A stretch of 64,000 nt of DNA from Planctomycetota bacterium (GCA_014238415.1 JABABA010000002.1:1-64000), one strand, 5' to 3'. Positions 40,630 through 49,890 are shown, numbered from the stretch's first letter. Numbers and translations: made by a program. Notes: a model not told the origin generated them from the letters alone.

Positions 40630-42825
40630 TCAGGTCAGAATGTGGAAGGCCGCCAGAAGAAGCGCCCCACCCACTGCAAAGGAGATGTACTGTTGAATGC
40701 GACCGGTTTGAAGCAAGCGCGCCACCGATCCAAGTGCTTGGGTTGTGTTGGCCAGCCAATTGACCGCACCATCGACGATGTGCTTGTCAATCCAGGCGCA
40801 AATGGTGCCCAGGCCTCGACCTATCCGGCCAACCCCCAAGACTGTGCCATCGACAATATTCTCATCGATCCACTTTTGACCCTTGGAAAGGCCCATGGTC
40901 CCGCGAACCACTGAAGCATTGACAGCTTCGTCGATGTAGTACTTGTCGCGGACAGTCTCGTAGATCAGCCCGAGCTTGCCGGTGATACGCGCAGGATCGA
41001 GCCTCTTCAAGCCATAGATCCAAAGGGCAGCAAGGAAACCTAGAGCCAGCACCGTCAAGGAGACGCCAATAGCCCAAATGTGCCCGGTGTGGGCAGCGTG
41101 CTCGCCCACAGCAACCATGTTCATTTGGGTCAGATCCAACGAACCGCCCCGCGAGGTGACATACATGTTCTGCCACTCGACCAGGTTCGTGAACCAGGTG
41201 CCACTGTTGGAAAGAGGATCACCCGCCAGCCAGAAGTGACCACCGAAAAGGCCCAATGCCGCAAGCCCCAGCAGCGCCCCTGTCATGGGCCAGGGAGACT
41301 CGTGAGCGTGCTCGTGAAGATGATGGTCCCGCGGTTCCCCAAAGAAGGTCAGGAATATCAAACGGAACATGTAGAAGGTGGTCAGCATGGCCGCCAGGGG
41401 CAGAGCCACCAGGGCAAATACATTTCCACCGCGCCACTGGGTCAAGGTGGAGTCGATCACAGAGGCGATGATCCGGTCCTTGGAATAGTAGCCAGAGAAG
41501 AGCGGCATGCCGGCAATCGCCAGAGTACAGATCAGCATGCACAAGAAGGTCAGGGGCATCTTCTTGCGCAACCCTCCCATCTTCTGCATGTCCTGCTCAT
41601 GGTGACAACCGTGAATGACCGAACCCGCTGATAGGAACAGGCAGGCCTTGAAGAATGCGTGCGTCACCATGTGGAACAGCCCCGCCACGAGGCCCAACCC
41701 ACCGGTACCGATAGCCGCAACCATGAACCCCAGCTGACTGATAGTGGAATAGGCCAGCACTCCCTTGATGTCGTTCACGGTACAACCGATGGTCGCGGCA
41801 AAAAGCGCAGTAAAGGCACCCACGGCGATCACGACCTGCAGGACTTCGGGAGACATCATGGGGAACATGCGTCCCAACAAGAACACGCCGGCCGCAACCA
41901 TTGTAGCCGCATGGATCATGGCGGACACGGGGGTCGGACCTTCCATGGCATCGGGCAGCCAGATGTGCAGAGGAAACTGCGCCGACTTGCCAACGGTGCC
42001 GCCAAAAGTAAAGAACCCCGCAACCGTCATCCACATGGGATATTCACCATGGTTGGCTTCAACAATCTGCCCACCCATGGTCCAAAGATCTGCGAAGCGG
42101 AAGCTGGAGAGCGCGCGCTCCCCTTCAATCAGGCCCTGCTCAAGTAGTTGGTTGTACTCCCTCGGCAAGAGGAAATAGAACATGGCCATGCCAAAGAAGA
42201 GGCAGGTATCTCCGACCCGTGTTGTCAAAAAGGCCTTCTTGCAAGCTGCGGCCGCATGGGTGATGCGAGGGCTGTCCGGGTCGTGCGAAAAGTGGCCGAT
42301 GAGCAGGTAGCTCATGAAACCCATCAGTTCCCAGAACACAAACAGGAACAGGATGTTGTCGCTCAGAATCAACCCCAGCATGGCGAAGGTAAAGAGCGAG
42401 ATATTTGCGAAGAAAATGTGATAGCGCCGATCCCCATGCATGTACGCGCTGGAGAAGAGGTGCACCAGGAACGAGACCACCCCCACGACCATCAACATGG
42501 ACGCTGCCAGCCCGTCATAGAGCAGGCCCGCAATCAGATTCTGATCACCGGGCACATTGGAAGTGTTGTACAGCCAACGAAAGACCGGGCCGCCGGGAGT
42601 GCGAGCCGACTCGTTCCAGAAGGGCTCAGAGCCTGTGTGCCCCATCGCATGCACAAAGAACATGTAGACGGTAATACACATCACCACAAACATACTCCCA
42701 ACCAACATCCAGTCGCCATTTCGAGGCAGGCTACGGCCAACGAAGATCTGAACCACATATCCCAACAGGGGAATCAGTAGCACTGACAACAGCAGCGTAT
42801 AGTCGTTTGGAGTGAGAGTGTTCAT
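40630..42825 (-). CDS. nuoL: NADH-quinone oxidoreductase subunit L
   Basis: A 731-residue subunit with about 16 membrane segments and the amphipathic lateral helix region at the C-terminus. Key segments are NILFLFVFWELMGFMSYLLIG, TVGKSAQFPLHIWLPDAMEGPTP and VNDIKGVLAYSTISQLGFMVAA. It is longer than E. coli NuoL (613) owing to extra loops, including a segment with two polar stretches between about residues 520 and 600 (DHHLHEHAHESPWP). Proton-pumping antiporter subunit at the distal end of the membrane arm. Confidence 0.96.
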   Translation of the reverse strand: MNTLTPNDYTLLLSVLLIPLLGYVVQIFVGRSLPRNGDWMLVGSMFVVMCITVYMFFVHAMGHTGSEPFWNESARTPGGPVFRWLYNTSNVPGDQNLIAGLLYDGLAASMLMVVGVVSFLVHLFSSAYMHGDRRYHIFFANISLFTFAMLGLILSDNILFLFVFWELMGFMSYLLIGHFSHDPDSPRITHAAAACKKAFLTTRVGDTCLFFGMAMFYFLLPREYNQLLEQGLIEGERALSSFRFADLWTMGGQIVEANHGEYPMWMTVAGFFTFGGTVGKSAQFPLHIWLPDAMEGPTPVSAMIHAATMVAAGVFLLGRMFPMMSPEVLQVVIAVGAFTALFAATIGCTVNDIKGVLAYSTISQLGFMVAAIGTGGLGLVAGLFHMVTHAFFKACLFLSAGSVIHGCHHEQDMQKMGGLRKKMPLTFLCMLICTLAIAGMPLFSGYYSKDRIIASVIDSTLTQWRGGNVFALVALPLAAMLTTFYMFRLIFLTFFGEPRDHHLHEHAHESPWPMTGALLGLAALGLFGGHFWLAGDPLSNSGTWFTNLVEWQNMYVTSRGGSLDLTQMNMVAVGEHAAHTGHIWAIGVSLTVLALGFLAALWIYGLKRLDPARITGKLGLIYETVRDKYYIDEAVNASVVRGTMGLSKGQKWIDENIVDGTVLGVGRIGRGLGTICAWIDKHIVDGAVNWLANTTQALGSVARLLQTGRIQQYISFAVGGALLLAAFHILT

Positions 42826-42830
42826 CGCGG

Positions 42831-43136
42831 CTAGTCGCGCAGCATGTCCGCATCGCTGGGGCGGACGCTTTGGAACAGGTGGAAGACGTTGAGAACGATC
42901 GCCAGAGCGACCGCTGCTTCAGCCGCCGCGAGAATGATCACGAAGATTGCAAACATGCGCCCTTCGATGCCTCCGTTGCCAAACCGGTTGCAGGCAACAA
43001 AGTTGATGTTGGCGGCATTCAGGATCATCTCGATGCCCATCAAGACATAGAGGATGTTACGGCGACTGATTATGCAGACGATTCCCAAGGCAAAAAGCAT
43101 CCCTGCGACAGCCATGTAAGCTTCAACGCCCATCAA
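42831..43136 (-). CDS. nuoK: NADH-quinone oxidoreductase subunit K
   Basis: 101 residues with three membrane helices and the conserved acidic residues in MGIEMILNAANINFVA and FVIILAAAEAAVALAIVL. MrpC-like subunit contributing to the central proton channel. Its start overlaps the nuoJ stop by 4 nt (ATGA). Confidence 0.95.
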   Translation of the reverse strand: MMGVEAYMAVAGMLFALGIVCIISRRNILYVLMGIEMILNAANINFVACNRFGNGGIEGRMFAIFVIILAAAEAAVALAIVLNVFHLFQSVRPSDADMLRD

Positions 43137-43750
43137 GCAGCCTCCTCAGGTTCGAAGTCGGCGGTACGGCGCCGCGCAATGTAGACCGCGGCCACGAGAG
43201 CAACGGTCAACAAGAACGCTGCCAGTTCAAAAGCCACCACATATTGTTCTGGATGCAAGAATGCCATGCCTACGGAGATGTCCTGACTGGTCATCTCAGC
43301 CAAATCCTCGGTCGGAACCACTGCGAGGGACTCCGTAGCGTCTGTGACGTGTTTCCAAACCAAGCCAGCGCCACCAACCACAAACACCATGGCACCAGCA
43401 ATGCGCGGCAGGCTCCGCTCTCCAAGATCTGGCGGCGTGAGCATCACACCAAAGAGTATCAGGGCCAAGATACCGCCCACATAAATCAAGATCTGGGCCA
43501 TGGCAAGGAAGTCGCTGCCCAAGAGAAGGAACAAGCCAGCGACACCCATGAAAGTAGCCATCAACGAAAATGCGCTGCGCACCACTGATCGCTCCCATAT
43601 GCACATCAGGGCACCAGCGATGGTGAAGGACGAGAAGAAAGCAAAAGCCAGACCCTCAGCCCCGTGGGACACAAGGCCATAGCCCAGACACCCAAGTATC
43701 GTCAGAGTCAAGAGACCATAGAAGGCGCGCTGCTGATGGAGAATGCTCAT
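43133..43750 (-). CDS. nuoJ: NADH-quinone oxidoreductase subunit J
   Basis: 205 residues with five hydrophobic segments, including AFFSSFTIAGALMCIWERSVVRSAFSL and DFLAMAQILIYVGGILALILFGVML, the hallmark of NuoJ. The last residues (RRRTADFEPEEAA) are charged and cytoplasmic. It overlaps both neighbours, indicating tight translational coupling. Confidence 0.95.
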   Translation of the reverse strand: MSILHQQRAFYGLLTLTILGCLGYGLVSHGAEGLAFAFFSSFTIAGALMCIWERSVVRSAFSLMATFMGVAGLFLLLGSDFLAMAQILIYVGGILALILFGVMLTPPDLGERSLPRIAGAMVFVVGGAGLVWKHVTDATESLAVVPTEDLAEMTSQDISVGMAFLHPEQYVVAFELAAFLLTVALVAAVYIARRRTADFEPEEAA

Positions 43751-44313
43751 CAGGCCTCATCACCTCCGTCACTGCCAGCGCTCTTATCACCGCTATTTTC
43801 AGCCGCTGCCTCTTCCGCCGCTTTGGCTGCCTTGGCAGCTTCCTTGATCTTCTTTTTCTCCTCTGCTTCGCGCATGCGCACCCGCGCATCAACAGCCATA
43901 CCCTTGAAGGACAGAAGGTCGTGGTTCAGCTCGCTGCGATCCTCGACCACCAGCGCGAACTCGGTTCCCATGTGGATGCAGTCCTTGGGACAGGGATAAA
44001 CGCACAACTCGCAGAACATGCACTTCTGGTAGTCCAGAGTGAAGGAGACCCATTCAAGCTCCTTGCCGTGGCGAATCGCGTCCATCTCGATGCAATCGAT
44101 AGGACAGGCCCGAGCACAAGCCAGGCAGTCGATGCATTTTTCCTGCTCCAAATAGTGAATGCCGCGATAACGATCAGGAATCGGCATGCGCTGATCGGGG
44201 TATTGCACCGTTATCGGCTTGCGGAGCAGATACTTGCCGGTGATACGCATGCCGATCATGGTCGACTTCAGAGTATCCCAGATGTCTTGAAAGTATCGGT
44301 TTGCACGAACCAT
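43750..44313 (-). CDS. nuoI: NADH-quinone oxidoreductase subunit I (two 4Fe-4S ferredoxin)
   Basis: 187 residues with two complete 4Fe-4S motifs, CIDCLACARACPIDC and CMFCELCVYPCPKDC, that carry electrons to NuoB. The C-terminal about 40 residues form a Lys/Ala/Glu-rich, probably coiled or disordered extension (MREAEEKKKIKEAAKAAKAA...), absent from E. coli NuoI. It sits at the junction of the hydrophilic and membrane arms. Confidence 0.96.
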   Translation of the reverse strand: MVRANRYFQDIWDTLKSTMIGMRITGKYLLRKPITVQYPDQRMPIPDRYRGIHYLEQEKCIDCLACARACPIDCIEMDAIRHGKELEWVSFTLDYQKCMFCELCVYPCPKDCIHMGTEFALVVEDRSELNHDLLSFKGMAVDARVRMREAEEKKKIKEAAKAAKAAEEAAAENSGDKSAGSDGGDEA

Positions 44314-44314
44314 A

Positions 44315-45466
44315 TCAGGAGAAAATCAGGTGTTGCAGCGCCTCCCAACAGGCGGCGCCTAGGACACAGAACAGGGCCAGTGGTGTGAGGTACTTGTACC
44401 CCATGGTCATCACTTGATCGATACGCACGCGAGGCAGGGTCCAGCGCAACCACATCATGAGGAAAATTCCCACGAACCCCTTGATCATCACCGTGCCGAA
44501 GCAAACCACGCTGAACAGCAGGGAGGTCTCTTCCACACCTGATGCTCTCAGGGCACCGGTAAGGGGACTCTCAAAGCCACCGAACCAGAAGAACGCAGCA
44601 AGGACGCTCATAAGCAACATGGCTGCGTACTCCTCAAAAAAGAAGAACGACCAACGAATGCCAGAGTACTCGGTCAGGAAACCAGCCACGAGTTCGGACT
44701 CGGCTTCGGGCAAATCAAAGGGCGCGCGCTTGGTCTCGGCCAGGGCGGCAATCCAATAGATCAGAAAAGCCGGAACCAGGAAGGGGTTGGTGAAGATCGC
44801 CCACTTCATTCCAAACCAGCCAGACTGCATGGCGCTGGCTTCATTCAGACTGAAGGTCCCCAGCACAAAGAGTGGTGCCAGCAAGGCCAGGCCAAGGGGA
44901 ATCTCATAGGCCACTACCTGAGCCGCCTCGCGCATTGCGCCGTAGAGCGACCACTTGGAGTTGGATGCCCAGCCCGCCATGACCACGCCGATAGTGGTAG
45001 TGGAGGACAAGGCCAGAATCGCAAACACACCCAAGTCCATGCGGCCGAACCACCAGTCATAGGACAGAGGCATAGCAACCATGGCCCCAAAGATGGAACC
45101 CAACACGATCGCCGGAGCAATCCAGAACAGGGCCCTGTCTGCATCTTTGGGAATTGTGTCCTCCTTGAGCAGCAACTTGACACCGTCGGCGATGGACTGA
45201 GCCCATCCGTGCCATCCGCCAGCATACATGGGACCGGTACGGCACTGAATATGACCTGAGACCTTGCGCTCGAGCCATACGCAGAACATGACGATCAAGG
45301 ACATCACTGCAAGGAAAATCGACATGCCCATCACAACGCCGCCCAGGATGATCACCCAGCCGGGGACCCACTCGGGCAGGGGCAGCCATTCAAGAATGCG
45401 AACAAAGACATTGCTGCCCGGATGGACCGAGTGGCTCAATGCCTGCTGTGCCTGCTCTTGAATCAT
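44315..45466 (-). CDS. nuoH: NADH-quinone oxidoreductase subunit H
   Basis: 383 residues with about eight membrane segments. The quinone-pocket motifs CVWLERKVSGHIQCRTGPMY, RAPFDLPEAESELVAGFLTEYSGIRWSFFFFEEYA and DQVMTMGYKYLTPLAL are present. It directly follows nuoD, where nuoE, nuoF and nuoG would normally intervene. Its start overlaps the nuoD stop by 4 nt. Confidence 0.96.
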   Translation of the reverse strand: MIQEQAQQALSHSVHPGSNVFVRILEWLPLPEWVPGWVIILGGVVMGMSIFLAVMSLIVMFCVWLERKVSGHIQCRTGPMYAGGWHGWAQSIADGVKLLLKEDTIPKDADRALFWIAPAIVLGSIFGAMVAMPLSYDWWFGRMDLGVFAILALSSTTTIGVVMAGWASNSKWSLYGAMREAAQVVAYEIPLGLALLAPLFVLGTFSLNEASAMQSGWFGMKWAIFTNPFLVPAFLIYWIAALAETKRAPFDLPEAESELVAGFLTEYSGIRWSFFFFEEYAAMLLMSVLAAFFWFGGFESPLTGALRASGVEETSLLFSVVCFGTVMIKGFVGIFLMMWLRWTLPRVRIDQVMTMGYKYLTPLALFCVLGAACWEALQHLIFS

Positions 45467-46665
45467 CGGTCTGTCTCCCCGACTACGATGTCCGTGGACC
45501 CGATGATCGCCACTGAGTCAGCGAGCAGGGTTCCAACCATCAACTCTTCAATCACGGCCAAGTTGGTGAAAGAGGGGCCTCGTACGCGGCAACGCACAGC
45601 AATCTTGCCTCCGTCAGAATGAACATAGTGCCCCAGTTCCCCGCGAGGGTTCTCGATACCCACATAGGCCTCGCCCGGGGGCACTTTGAGGACCTTTGGA
45701 ACATCGCCGATGATCGGCCCATCCTCGATCATCTCCAAACACCAGCGCACAAGCTTGATGGACTCCATCATCTCCTGCACACGCACTGAGAAACGGTCCC
45801 AGCAGTCCCCCAGTTCCCCCTTCTCCCCTTCGCCCACCGGCACATCAAACGCACCCGCCTCATGGGCTTCCCCATAGGCCATATAAGGTATGTCCCGGCG
45901 CAAATCGAAGTCCACGCCGCTGCCGCGCAACATAGGGCCAGTCAGGCCAAAGTCGATGGCCATGTCCTTGGGAATCACGCCCACATTAGCGGTCCGCTTG
46001 ATGAAGATGTGGTTCAACGCCAAGAGATCGCGGTACTCCTTCCACTTCTCCTCAAACACGTCACAGAAGTGACCAACCTCGGTCAACCAGCCCGGTGGCG
46101 CGTCATTGAACACACCACCGATACGGATGTAGGAGTAGGTCAGGCGTGCACCGCAAATTTTTTCGAACAAGGCCTGGATCCACTCACGCTCCCGAAAAGC
46201 GTAGAGAAACGGGGTGATCGCACCGATGTCCAAACCATAGGTCCCATAAGCAACCAGGTGCGAGGCAATACGATTGAGCTCCACACAAATCGTACGCAAC
46301 ATGACCGCACGACGCGGGACCTCGAAGCCTGGCATCAGGGCTTCAACGGCCATGCTGTAGCCCAGGTTGTTGTTCATCGCCGCCAAGTAGTCGTAACGAT
46401 CGGTGTAGGGCAGGTACTGAAGCCACTCCACATTCTCGCCGATTTTCTCAGCGCACCTATGCAAGTACCCCAAGTGCGCCTGAGCGCCAGTAACCAGCTC
46501 GCCATCGCAGCGGATCAGAACACGCATCACTCCGTGGGTAGCGGGATGCTGGGGCCCCATGTTGACTTCAAGGTCCGACGTCTTCACATCGAAGAAGAAC
46601 TCCTCCTCACCGCTGGGGAGAGTGCGTCGCTCTTCCATGCTGTAAGAAGGCTCGTGCCCCTTCAT
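45463..46665 (-). CDS. nuoD: NADH-quinone oxidoreductase subunit D (49-kDa)
   Basis: About 400 residues containing NMGPQHPATHGVMRV, HLGYLHRCAEKIGENVEW, YDYLAAMNNNLGYSMAVE and the C-terminal DIVVGETDR, all diagnostic. The NuoD His and Tyr of the quinone site lie in the first block. The start is uncertain: ATG 46665 (chosen), ATG 46638 or a GTG at 46692 overlapping nuoC; none has a good Shine-Dalgarno. The frame extends further upstream to 46848 only as an overlap with nuoC. Confidence 0.94.
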   Translation of the reverse strand: MKGHEPSYSMEERRTLPSGEEEFFFDVKTSDLEVNMGPQHPATHGVMRVLIRCDGELVTGAQAHLGYLHRCAEKIGENVEWLQYLPYTDRYDYLAAMNNNLGYSMAVEALMPGFEVPRRAVMLRTICVELNRIASHLVAYGTYGLDIGAITPFLYAFREREWIQALFEKICGARLTYSYIRIGGVFNDAPPGWLTEVGHFCDVFEEKWKEYRDLLALNHIFIKRTANVGVIPKDMAIDFGLTGPMLRGSGVDFDLRRDIPYMAYGEAHEAGAFDVPVGEGEKGELGDCWDRFSVRVQEMMESIKLVRWCLEMIEDGPIIGDVPKVLKVPPGEAYVGIENPRGELGHYVHSDGGKIAVRCRVRGPSFTNLAVIEELMVGTLLADSVAIIGSTDIVVGETDR

Positions 46666-46684
46666 GGCTTGATCTGAAGTAGAA

Positions 46685-47200
46685 TTACTCACAAGAGATG
46701 CCGTGGTACTCGGTGGGGAATTCGTAATCCTTACGCAGGGGATAGCCATCCCAGTCATCAGGCAGAAGAATCTTGCGGGGGTCGGGGTGCCCCTCGAAAG
46801 TGATGCCGAACATTTCGGAACACTCGCGCTCATGCCAGTTCGCAGCACGGTACACGGCAGTGGCGGAAGACATGATCAAAGCGCTCTTTGGCAAGCAGGC
46901 CTTGATCGCCAAACGGTGACGATGCTTCAGGGAAAGAAGCTGGATCAAGACCCAAAGGTCCTCCCCATCTGCCGCAGGATCCGCAGCGGACAAGTCGATC
47001 AGTAGGTCGAACTGCAGCAAGGGCATATCCCGGCAAGCGGTGAGTAGCGGGACGATCTCAGCGGGATCGACCATGAGAAACGGCAAGCCTGAACGGCCTG
47101 GGTCCTTCTCCTTCTTGTTGGACGGCCGCGGCTCATCACAACCAAGCAAGCCTGCTACTTTGGCGGCCGTCAAGGTGTCGTAGATCGCTTGGAGTTCCAT
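46685..47200 (-). CDS. nuoC: NADH-quinone oxidoreductase subunit C (30-kDa)
   Basis: About 171 residues from ATG 47200. The signature AANWHERECSEMFGITFEGHPDPRKILLPDDWDGYPLRKDY is complete. It is a separate gene, not fused to nuoD as in E. coli. The frame stays open upstream into nuoB, but those residues have no family match. Confidence 0.94.
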   Translation of the reverse strand: MELQAIYDTLTAAKVAGLLGCDEPRPSNKKEKDPGRSGLPFLMVDPAEIVPLLTACRDMPLLQFDLLIDLSAADPAADGEDLWVLIQLLSLKHRHRLAIKACLPKSALIMSSATAVYRAANWHERECSEMFGITFEGHPDPRKILLPDDWDGYPLRKDYEFPTEYHGISCE

Positions 47201-47229
47201 GCTAGTGGTCTTGATATTTGCCTGAGCGA

Positions 47230-47730
47230 TCAAATGGTGTTGGCCGGACGACGAACAACCGGGGTGCGCTTGATCTTTTCCTGGAGCTTCATCAAGCCCT
47301 CCAACAGGGCTTCCGGGCGCGGAGGACAACCAGCGATGTAGACATCCACGGGAATGATGCGGTCAACCCCCTTCATCACGCTGTAGCCGTACTTGAAGTA
47401 GGGGCCGCCACCGGTGGCACAGGCGCCCATGGCAATCACATACTTGGGAAAGGGCATCTGGTCATAGAGACGCTTGACCCGCTCGCCCATCTTGTAGTTC
47501 ACCGTTCCCGCCACGATCATCAGATCCGCCTGACGAGGTGAGGCACGAAAAGCCCCGGCTCCAAAGCGGTCCAGGTCATGATGCGCGGCCCCTACCGCCA
47601 TCATTTCAATGGCGCAGCAGGCCAACCCAAAGGTCATGGGCCAGATACTGTTCAGTCGAGCCCAGTTGAGCAACCAGTCGACCTTGGTGGTCAGGACATT
47701 GTCGTCCAGGGATTCTTCAAGTAAACCCAT
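47230..47730 (-). CDS. nuoB: NADH-quinone oxidoreductase subunit B (N2 cluster)
   Basis: 166 residues. Ligands for the terminal N2 4Fe-4S cluster are C38 and C39 ([10 protein letters not shown]), C104 (MGACATGG) and C135 ([14 protein letters not shown]), with normal spacing. This subunit passes electrons to quinone together with NuoD. Confidence 0.96.
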   Translation of the reverse strand: MGLLEESLDDNVLTTKVDWLLNWARLNSIWPMTFGLACCAIEMMAVGAAHHDLDRFGAGAFRASPRQADLMIVAGTVNYKMGERVKRLYDQMPFPKYVIAMGACATGGGPYFKYGYSVMKGVDRIIPVDVYIAGCPPRPEALLEGLMKLQEKIKRTPVVRRPANTI

Positions 47731-47756
47731 ATGTGTTCCTGTTGTCGTTGTGGGCC

Positions 47757-48263
47757 CTAGGCGGCGTCCTCATCGGAGTCTGGACCCGATCCATCAGCAT
47801 CCTCTTCGTCATCTTCAAGCGTGGTCAGGTCGGGGATGGAAGTTGCCTCGCGCTTGCCCATTGGCACATAGGCCTCCTTCGACCAGGTAAGGATCCAGTC
47901 CAGATCACCCTTGGCCCAAACCGCAACGAGGCCAAAGAAGAGAATGGTCACAAACATGAACCCTTTGGCCAAAGCCCAGAGGCCTATCTCTGGATTCTCG
48001 AAGGCGCGGTTCAAAACCATGGCCCAAGGAAAAAGAAAGGCGATCTCCACGGCGAAGATCACATAGATCAAGGCCACGGTGTAGTAACGAATGTCGAACT
48101 GAATCCATGAATCACCGATGGTCTCCTCGCCACACTCGTAGGTCTCAAGCCCATCTGTGCCCTTTCGCTTAGGACGAATCAGCGAACCCAGTGCCAGATT
48201 GACGAGGACAAACAGAAAGCCAACCACAAGGAAGACCAGAACATTCAGGTAGTCGAAATGCAT
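47757..48263 (-). CDS. nuoA: NADH-quinone oxidoreductase subunit A
   Basis: 168 residues with three membrane helices and motifs [50 protein letters not shown] typical of NuoA. The C-terminal about 45 residues ([17 protein letters not shown] at the end) are an acidic extension not found in E. coli NuoA. First gene of the operon, about 190 nt downstream of a predicted promoter. Confidence 0.94.
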   Translation of the reverse strand: MHFDYLNVLVFLVVGFLFVLVNLALGSLIRPKRKGTDGLETYECGEETIGDSWIQFDIRYYTVALIYVIFAVEIAFLFPWAMVLNRAFENPEIGLWALAKGFMFVTILFFGLVAVWAKGDLDWILTWSKEAYVPMGKREATSIPDLTTLEDDEEDADGSGPDSDEDAA

Positions 48264-48456
48264 GGCGTGTTCGGGTTGGGGTTTGTGGGGATCGGGGGTT
48301 TTCGCTCAGCGCTGCCACGAGCCGCTTCCCCTTGAAACACAAGGGGCTGCGGCACATTGTCGCACCACTCTGGCGTGCTTTCGTACAGGCCTATGTCGTG
48401 GGGCAGAAGGCTGAGTTCCGACTCGGACTCAACGGGGATTGGAGAACTCGCGCGAG

Positions 48457-48485
48457 AGTCTAGAGGGGTGCTCCTGAACGGTCAA
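48457..48485 (-). promoter_or_regulatory. Sigma70-type promoter of the nuo operon
   Basis: TTGACC (-35, 48485-48480) and TAGACT (-10, 48462-48457) on the minus strand are separated by exactly 17 nt. Transcription would begin near 48450, giving a nuoA leader of about 185 nt. Confidence 0.5.
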
Positions 48486-48614
48486 GCAGAGGCGCTCTTT
48501 CGGGTTCAGTTGTTGCCCATTTTTCGCCAGTTGAAACCTCCGGACTCCTGGGAGGGTCCCCCTGGCGGGAGCCCGAAGAGTCATCCAAATATGACCGCCG
48601 CCCCCCTCTGACCA

Positions 48615-48917
48615 ATGAACAAACAGGCACCCCACACCCAGGACCCAAGCCAGAGCGCCCTGGGCGTACCTCTTGAGATCGAGCCCCAGATTTCCGCCCT
48701 CAAGCAAACACGCCCAAGCCGGGCTGCAGGCCTCGCCCTGCCCGCATTCCTTGCCGCTGCAGGAGCCCATGTGGGCCTTCCCGCGCTGCTCTCCCTGATC
48801 TCATCCGAGAGTATGGGGAAAATGTCTTGGCCCTTGGCTTGGCTTGAGTGCATACGGGATACGGGTTGGCGATCCACTCTGGCCATTTTCTTCATACTGG
48901 TGGCACTAGGCAGATGA
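48615..48917 (+). CDS. Possible small membrane protein, hypothetical
   Basis: A 100-residue open frame with two hydrophobic stretches (AAGLALPAFLAAAGAHVGLPALLSL and STLAIFFILVALG). It has no Shine-Dalgarno and no recognisable family, and long frames also occur on the opposite strand. It lies in an 800-bp gap between divergent genes that otherwise contains only predicted promoters. Doubtful. Confidence 0.3.
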   Translation: MNKQAPHTQDPSQSALGVPLEIEPQISALKQTRPSRAAGLALPAFLAAAGAHVGLPALLSLISSESMGKMSWPLAWLECIRDTGWRSTLAIFFILVALGR

Positions 48918-48946
48918 CAGAATGTGCAACCGAGGGATTACCCCAA

Positions 48947-48975
48947 TAGACGAAATCCGGCTCCTGGGCTATCAT
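48947..48975 (+). promoter_or_regulatory. Possible promoter of the radical-SAM-like gene
   Basis: TAGACG (48947-48952) and TATCAT (48970-48975) are 17 nt apart, giving a leader of about 85 nt before the ATG at 49067. Confidence 0.35.
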
Positions 48976-49066
48976 ATCAGCCTCCGTGGGCTTCTAGAGA
49001 CCGCCGTACCCCTCACCTAGCCAAGCCTCAAACTGGCCTTTCCGCCTGCACGGAGCATTCGACCAC

Positions 49067-49810
49067 ATGACCACTACAGCTACCGTCGCACCCATTGTCT
49101 ATGGGCCATTCACCACCCAGCGCCTGACCAGAACCCTGGCCATTGACCTTTGCGCTGCTCGCAACCACATGGTTGTCTCTTCTGACAGCACTCTGCCCAG
49201 GTCATCCCTGGTGGTGACCACTGTCGCCACACGCATGATCGAACTCTCAAAGGCAGGAGAGAAAATCAAGAGCGTGGTGATTATCGGCTCGAGCGCCGAC
49301 CCTACCGAACACCCGAACCTGCGCGAAGCCACCGAGAACTTCCGCACCCTTTGCAACAAGTGGTTCCCCCGGGCCAAGCTCTACCTTCAAAGCAACTGCG
49401 CCAACATCGGATCTCATGATGTGCGTGCCGCTCTCTCAATCTACGACCGCGTTCTGGCTCGATTTGAGTGGGGTACCACCAAGACATTCACTGCCTTGAC
49501 CGGTGCTCAATCCAAAGACCTCGCTGTGCTGGTCAAGGACCTGCACTACTACGACAACTTGATTGTCCTGGCCAGTATCTATCGCGGTAGCCAAGACAAC
49601 TCCAAGAGCAATGAAGTAAAGGCCTGGATCAAACGCCTGACTGAGATCAAACCCACCTCAATTCAAATCCTGAAGGGCTTGCCCTATAACCCAAAGGATC
49701 GCAAACTCCGCGCCGCCCCGGCCAGTGTGATCAGCAAGATTGCCGAGCAGGTTGGGGAAGAAACCGGCTTTGCAGTAACGGTGCATGAAGACGAGCCCCT
49801 GATGCGATAG
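49067..49810 (+). CDS. Radical-SAM-fold protein without the 4Fe-4S motif (COG0731-like)
   Basis: This 247-residue protein follows the layout of COG0731 Fe-S oxidoreductases: an entry YGPFTTQRLTRTLAIDL corresponding to YGPvpSRRLGxSLGVD, a strand KSVVIIGSSADPTEHPNL corresponding to the (S/G)xGEPTxHP motif, KLYLQSNCANI, a helix-strand unit ending in ASIYRG corresponding to vRGxND, and IKPTSIQILKGLPYNP. The expected CxxxCxxC that binds the SAM cluster should follow LAIDL but is missing, so it is unlikely to do radical chemistry. It may be a non-catalytic relative. A long palindrome follows the stop. Confidence 0.6.
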   Translation: MTTTATVAPIVYGPFTTQRLTRTLAIDLCAARNHMVVSSDSTLPRSSLVVTTVATRMIELSKAGEKIKSVVIIGSSADPTEHPNLREATENFRTLCNKWFPRAKLYLQSNCANIGSHDVRAALSIYDRVLARFEWGTTKTFTALTGAQSKDLAVLVKDLHYYDNLIVLASIYRGSQDNSKSNEVKAWIKRLTEIKPTSIQILKGLPYNPKDRKLRAAPASVISKIAEQVGEETGFAVTVHEDEPLMR

Positions 49811-49852
49811 AGCCACAGCGAAAACGCTCCAATAGCCCCACCCCAATTCCCC

Positions 49853-49890
49853 CGCGCGGGAGCTTTCAGTGCACTGAAAGCTCCCGCGCG
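49853..49890. terminator. Perfect 38-nt palindrome, terminator-like
   Basis: Positions 49853-49890 form an exact palindrome with 19-nt arms. In RNA it gives a long hairpin with a small loop at its centre. Downstream is TCTTAGTTTC on the plus strand, a poor U-tract. It follows the radical-SAM-like gene by 43 nt. Confidence 0.6.

Noticed and set aside
46666-46848. N-terminal extension of nuoD over nuoC
   Set aside because: The extra residues lie entirely in the nuoC overlap, are low in family similarity and have no ribosome site.
48429-48770. Minus-strand 113-residue open frame upstream of nuoA
   Set aside because: It covers the predicted nuo promoter, has no family features and overlaps other random frames.
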